A DNA stretch of 64,000 nt. Origin: Kitagawia praeruptora (lineage: Eukaryota > Streptophyta > Magnoliopsida > Apiales > Apiaceae). The notes beneath the pieces are model-generated. The model saw nothing but the letters and a program-made list of their open reading frames with translations. It made no database searches and was not told where the DNA came from. The position numbers and the translations under genes were made by a program. The stretch covers positions 65,126,001 through 65,190,000 of the forward strand of contig CM075351.1 of assembly GCA_037693485.1 (NCBI GenBank). The letters run 5' to 3'. Positions 59,229 to 64,000 of this stretch are shown one piece after another (position 1 is the first letter of the stretch; each line of letters opens with the position of its first letter).

Positions 59229-59776
59229 GAGCATCTCGCGATAACCCTATTGATTTGAAGTACTGCATTAGGTACTAATTGGCTTAAACCACAGCCAAGG
59301 ACTTGGAGAACAAAACGGAAAAAGGGTTGCAAAGGCAGCCTAAGACCGTATTCAAAGTATATATCAGGGATGGCATGACAATTAGAGCGGGGCAGCCTCC
59401 ACATTCGGTCACTATCATTGGGAGCAAAGGCATTATAGCCTCGAGGGAGAGAGATATACTGGGCTACTCTATCGAGATCAAGGGGATGTTCACAGTAGTG
59501 ACTAGGTCTGTTAAATGACTTATTTGACTCAAACGAAGCCCCAGAACGAGGCCTAGCGATATCGTCAATAGAGGGGGTTTGAGAGATAGACCCTGCAGCA
59601 AAAGTGGTTTTACTAACAGAACTCGGGGAAAAAGATTCAATCTTTATAGGTGCCGAGTTTCGAAGACGATAACGAGTTTGCTTAGTTTGGTCAGGGGGCG
59701 TAATCTTAGGACTACCCGCACTCTCAATTGGATCTACGCTCTCAGTGGACGAACACGAAACGATAATAGCCCTCAT
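59229..59776 (-). pseudogene. Tat antisense additional ORF, 5' part (interrupted)
   Basis: The Met at 59776 begins MRAIIVSCSSTESVDPIESA. A longer frame reaches 59878, but the extra 34 residues are a Phe/Leu run, so I prefer the inner start. A Ser/Thr-rich lead is followed by the PF04195-like domain (SHYCEHPLDLDRVAQYISLP, IPDIYFEYGLRLPLQPFF, QVLGCGLSQLVPNAVLQINR). The frame runs into the chromovirus LTR at 59228, and the homologous continuation resumes at 45872. The role of this protein in Tat elements is not known. Confidence 0.75.
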
Positions 59777-59878
59777 ACTTATGAAAAGAAATAGAAGAAA
59801 TAGGACAAACAAACAATGGAAGAAAAAAGCAAAACAGAAGAGAAAGCAAGGAAATGAAAGAAAGAGTACCTCACGCAC

Positions 59879-60193
59879 CGGAAAATGGCAAAAGGAGAGA
59901 GAAATACAGGAAAGAAAACAAAGACATAAAACAAGGAAAGCATTTATAGAAGAAAAAGGGGAAAGGTGAAAGGACTTATATCTACAAATGCGGGCACCGG
60001 TTCCAAAGATACATGGGGAAGTGGAGAGACAAGACTACTCAACAAATACATACACGAAACCATGTGTCAGAAGGGGTCAAATTATTCTCTCCTTTTTTCT
60101 TGTAAATTCTTCTTGTAAATTTTTCTTGTAAAAATCTTGTAAATAAGGAGATAAAAGAAACAAAAAGAAAAGATCTAAAGATACTTTTCATAC
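59879..60193. other. Purine-rich Tat 3' UTR remainder
   Basis: No gene. The plus strand is rich in A and G. It includes three close copies of a TTCTTGTAAATTTT-type string (about 60098-60140). Confidence 0.45.
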
Positions 60194-60330
60194 TTAGGGG
60201 GACTGAATGTTGGGACACAAACCCACTAAGATAGTCTAGGCACACTAGAGGTCCAATTAGAGCACTATATTAATATTAGTAATTAACATTTTGTATTATT
60301 ACATGTACTATATTATTACATGGTCAAGAA
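60194..60330 (+). repeat. Tat polypurine tract and truncated 3' LTR
   Basis: TTAGGGGGACTGAA (60194-60207) looks like a polypurine tract, followed by TGTTGGGACACAAACC as an LTR start (60208). No matching ...CAACA end is found before the gene at 60352, so the LTR appears truncated. The exact right edge cannot be placed. Confidence 0.5.
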
Positions 60331-60351
60331 TTGTGAAACTAATTTACAACC

Positions 60352-63300
60352 ATGTCTTTAACACTATGCAATCATCTTCATTCTTGCACTTTCATTTCTT
60401 CACTTCATCAATCACAAAATTTCATTAAATTAACACCCAATTCACTCAAATTTAGCTCTAATAAAACAAGGATCCGAATTTTGTACCCGACCCGGAGAAA
60501 ACGGGTCACCATTTCTGCTACTGTTAATGGGTATTCAGCTGTGCAGGGAAGCAATTCAGATGAAACCAATGTGGAATTTGGGGAAAAAGTTCGGAACTTT
60601 ATCGAAAATTTTCGGGCTGTTTTGCCTGGAGGAAGGTGGTGGAAGTTTGATGATGATGTGCAGATTGAAATGATGGCTCAACCAGTGACTGTTTGGAAGG
60701 CGCTTTCGAGAATGTGGGAGCTTATCAGTGAAGATAGAGTGCTTGTTTTTGCTGCTTTTGCTGCCCTCAGTGTTACTGCTGTATGCTACCTAGCTCATAC
60801 TTTGTGTGTTTATATGTGATTGTAGTAATATGAGTTTTTTTGTAGTTAGTTTTCGAAGAGTATTTGAGTAGTTATTGAGGTAAAGTTCGGAACTTTAATC
60901 GATTTGGTGGTTTTGGGATTTTAAGGTTGGTGGCTTGGTGCATTTTGATAAAGATGTTTGTTTTATTCCGTCCTTTCACTTTGTTATAGTTTTTTATTTT
61001 AAGGTGCATATAAAGTATAAGGTGCATATAAAGCATAGTTCCATAACTTATTTTTAAAATTTTCTTTTTTGAATAAAAATTAAAACATTAAAAGAAGAAA
61101 AAAAAATAAAATAATTTATGGAATTATACTTTATATGAGTCTTCTGACTGTTCTCGTAACCGGTGCTCGGGAAAAAATGTGTGTCAAACCCTTTGTCCCA
61201 AATGTAAAGAATTGAGGGACCGAGGGAGTATGTATATATGATTTGAACCAATATGAGGTACTGGTAGTAATGTGTAGTGGATCATTTGAGTACTACTTGG
61301 GATAAAGTTAGGAACTTTAAGCGGATAATTTGAGGACTACTTAGGATAAAGTTGGGAAATTTTAGCAATTATGGTGTTTCACCAGTTTATGTTTGGTGCA
61401 TTTTTGTAAACATGTATGTATATAATATGATTTGAACTTATATGAGTTATTGGTGGTTAGTTTTAGAAGATCATTTTAGTAGTAATTACGATGAAGTTTG
61501 AAAATGTAAGCGATTTTGGGGTTTTAAGTAGTTTAAGATTGTTGCATTTTGATAATGATGGCTACTGTGTATGGATGCTTGGTTGTTTGCTGCCTATTTT
61601 GAAATTTATTCTTGTTGTGCAGCTTTCTGAGATCTCAATTCCACATTTCTTGACAGCCTCTATTTTTACTGCTCAAAGTGGTCAAGTTGCGGTTTTTCAC
61701 TGGAATGTGTGCCTTCTAGTTTTGCTATGTGTCACTTCAGGAATATGCAGGTTCAATTCTACCTTATTGAATTCTTCAGAAAGAATGATCACGGCAGTCT
61801 ATGTGCTCTAGGGGATATGTATGACAAAGTTTTTAAAATGAAGGCTTGTCTTATTGTTACTCCACCATGCATGTGCTTAACATCATATTTCAATTTTGAT
61901 TATCTAATTCCATGTTCTACTTTTTTAATTTACAGTGGTCTGCGAGGTTGCTTTTTTGGCATAGCAAATATGATCCTTGTGAGTTTATACGTAGTTTGTC
62001 TTTTCATTTTCTTCTATCAAAATTGGTTCAGTAGCAAGGAAGCATAGAATTAAAGTTGCCATTATTAGAATGAGCGACTCAAATATCATTCCTTCATTTT
62101 TTTAACTAGATTATGTCTTATATTTTGATTTGTACAAGAAATAGTTTCTTATGCTAAGAGAACTTGTATATTTTTTCCATTGAAAAATAATTTAAACCAA
62201 TGTGTTACACATGCTATGGAGTGCTCATTTTGGATGCCATATCTGAAATTTTTTTTTTTAATTTTTTTCACAATCTAAAATTTCGTTGCTGATCTGTCTT
62301 CGCTGCATCTGTGCCTAATGTGCTCTGTTCCAATACTTTTGTAGGTTAAGCGAATGAGGGAAAGATTGTATTCCACTCTTCTTCTTCAGGTTCTGGAGTA
62401 TATATTTTAAAATCACTTATCTATTTTAAATTCTCCGTTTGGTTGAGAGGCATTTGGATGAGGTAGGAATGGAATGAAAAACTGTGATAAAAAATTAAAG
62501 GGTAGAGAAGGATGTAAGAAGGAAAAGTGATTTTTTTTTTTTTTTTAAATGAGGTTTCTGAAGAAAATAAGTAGGAAGGATAATGAAGATTCATCCTCAT
62601 ATTGGTAGGTTTGATCTCTTGTTTAGGTAGGAACGGGATGAAGGAAGGAAATAGGGAAATAAAAACTATATTATATGTTAAACCACCAAAGCATAAATTT
62701 TTCGCATTCTGTCCGACCAAATGAAGCATAAGTCTTTTTATTTTCTTAAAACACAGCTATATGTTTTCACTTTTCATTATTCTATTTCATTTTTTTTTTC
62801 AATTTTGTTTACCTCCATGTAGGACATATCATTCTTTGATGCAGAGACTGTTGGTGATTTGACTAGTAGGCTTGGGGCAGATTGTCAGAAAGTATCATGT
62901 GTCATTGGAAATGATCTGAATTTGATTTTTCGCAATGTTCTTCAGGTTCCTTCCCTGAGCAAAAAACTGATGGTTTCTGGCTTTCTCTATAAACTGGAAC
63001 ATTATTATAAATATCTTGTTTTCAGGCCACTGGTGCTTTAATCTACTTGTTGGTTTTGTCGTGGCCTCTTGGTATGATTACCTTGGCAATATGCTGTGCT
63101 CTGTTTGCCATTATGCTCTTCTACGGCAAGTAAGATATATGGTTCTAATATGAGATAAATTATAGGAACTTGTCTGTGCTCGTAAAACCGAGTTTTCTTT
63201 ACAGATGAACTATATGTTATGTATCTGTTAATTTTTAATGACTTGAACATTGGAATAAGAAAGTGAATGATGTACTACAGAATCAATGACAAGATTTAAT

Positions 63301-63846
63301 ATGAAGCGAAAGTTGTAGTAAAGCCGAGGGACCATATAAACAAGAATTAATGTTAAAGCAAGACTGCTTCAGAACCCGATTCTTATGCTTGTTCCCACAA
63401 TAATTATTTTTTCCCAAACTTCTGCATCAGAATGGTTGCAAACTTTCACTTGTTTTTCCTCATTTATGTAACTTCATGATTTTTGTTTTAGCCAAGTATA
63501 AATTCATGCAGATGCTTCTCTAAAAGAAAACAAACATCAATTCCTCTGTAATGAACTTCCATACGTAAAATGTGTCTTTTCCTTCATATTGATGTCTATG
63601 TTTGCTTATTACGATTTCTACGTGCTTTAATTAAGGTTCCAGAAGAAAGCAGCTAAGCTAACTCAAGAGTTCACTGCTTCTTCCAACGAAGTAAAACCGA
63701 TAACTTTTTGTTAGTTTTGATGGATTGTCATTTCCGCTTAAGTCCTTATCATAATACTTCCTTCGCGCTTCATAGGTTGCCCAAGAGACACTCTCTCTGA
63801 TGAGAACTGTTCGTGTTTATGGAACAGAGCTCCATGAAACTCAAAG
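60352..63846 (+). CDS. ABCB26: TAP-like half ABC transporter, ABCB26-like (5' part)
   Basis: This is the N-terminal half of a chloroplast-type ABCB half transporter, which would use ATP to move a substrate across a plastid membrane; the substrate is not known. Exons by GT-AG and frame: 60352-60780, 61623-61750, 61936-61978, 62345-62389, 62823-62945, 63026-63129, 63636-63690, 63776-63846, then out of the window. Exon phases agree at every junction. Residues 1-60 are Ser/Thr/Arg-rich with few acidic residues, as in a transit peptide. Then come RVLVFAAFAALSVTA, SEISIPHFLTASIF, the SGLRGCFFGIANMIL segment, RMRERLYSTLLLQ, DISFFDAETVGDLTSRLGAD and later TM segments, all typical of ABC type-1 membrane domains. 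Walker motifs would lie beyond 64000. The Met at 60352 is the only sensible start. Confidence 0.9.
60966..61228. mobile_element. Stowaway-like MITE in intron 1 of ABCB26
   Basis: The left end TTCCGTCCTTTCAC and the right end GAGGGACCGAGGGAG are imperfect inverted repeats with TA flanks (60964-60965 and 61229-61230). Its inner part (ATTCCATAACTTATTTTTAA against ATTTATGGAAT) resembles the MITE at 14754. Confidence 0.65.
62432..62726. mobile_element. Possible MITE in intron 4 of ABCB26
   Basis: CCGTTTGGTTGAGAGGCATT at the left and the inverse of TTCATTTGGTCGGACAGAAT at the right form a loose inverted pair around A/T-rich sequence. No clear TSD was found. Confidence 0.3.
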
Positions 63847-64000
63847 GTAACTGTGCTTCTAGTTATAGTTTTGTACAAGCAGTACTTTTTAGTACCACTA
63901 CTCGGATAAAAATGTCATGAGCTTCAAAGATAAACAAGCATTCGGGAAACATTTGGAACCGTGTACCTTGTATTTGACACACGTTATCTGCTCTACCTTT

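Noticed and set aside
59777..59878. N-terminal extension of the Tat antisense ORF
   Set aside because: 34 residues of almost pure Phe/Leu/Cys before a better Met. It looks like a chance open frame or, less likely, a signal sequence.

Overview
This is plant nuclear DNA from a eudicot, probably an asterid. It is AT-rich, its one clear functional gene is split by GT-AG introns, and most of the remainder is nested plant transposable elements. Element lineages are assigned from protein motifs, terminal sequences and target-site duplications (TSDs) that can be read directly. The species cannot be fixed from the window alone.

Layout: 1-6736 holds a Stowaway-like MITE and two non-autonomous Helitrons, one of which carries a gag fragment and a tRNA-like hairpin. 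6737-23433 reads as one 16.7-kb LTR element on the minus strand, with LTRs of 757 and 772 bp and TSD GGCAT. It has no recognisable pol and is filled with later insertions: an Emigrant/pogo element, a MITE inside an (AT)n tract, a hAT MITE with its empty site preserved nearby, a MITE inside a MITE, Helitron pieces, and a complete 3.7-kb non-autonomous copia-like element (TSD CTACT). This element ends 100 bp upstream of the start codon of a frameshifted F-box gene (23534-24588).

26.7-45.9 kb and 59.2-60.3 kb form a second nest. The oldest layer is a Ty3/gypsy Tat-type element: the end of its integrase is at 42512-43086, its tandem-repeat 3' UTR at 43.1-44.4 kb, and its antisense additional ORF is split between 44443-45872 and 59229-59776. 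A Ty1/copia SIRE-type element sits in its integrase (pol 34943-36358, additional or 'env-like' ORF 38387-41797, 3' LTR 41954-42510). A decayed Tekay-like chromovirus with a 5.0-kb LTR abuts the SIRE pol. A younger, structurally complete Tekay-like chromovirus (45873-59228, about 4.0-kb LTRs, TSD GAGCA) is inserted in the Tat antisense ORF. Its polyprotein carries stops and a frame change, so it looks non-autonomous.

The right end (60352-63846, continuing past the window) is the first eight exons of a half-size ABC transporter resembling chloroplast ABCB26 (TAP-like). Its start codon lies only about 145 bp from the apparent start of the Tat 3' LTR. The genes do not form a pathway. The biology here is nested transposition, modular non-autonomous elements, and retroelements abutting the 5' ends of two host genes.
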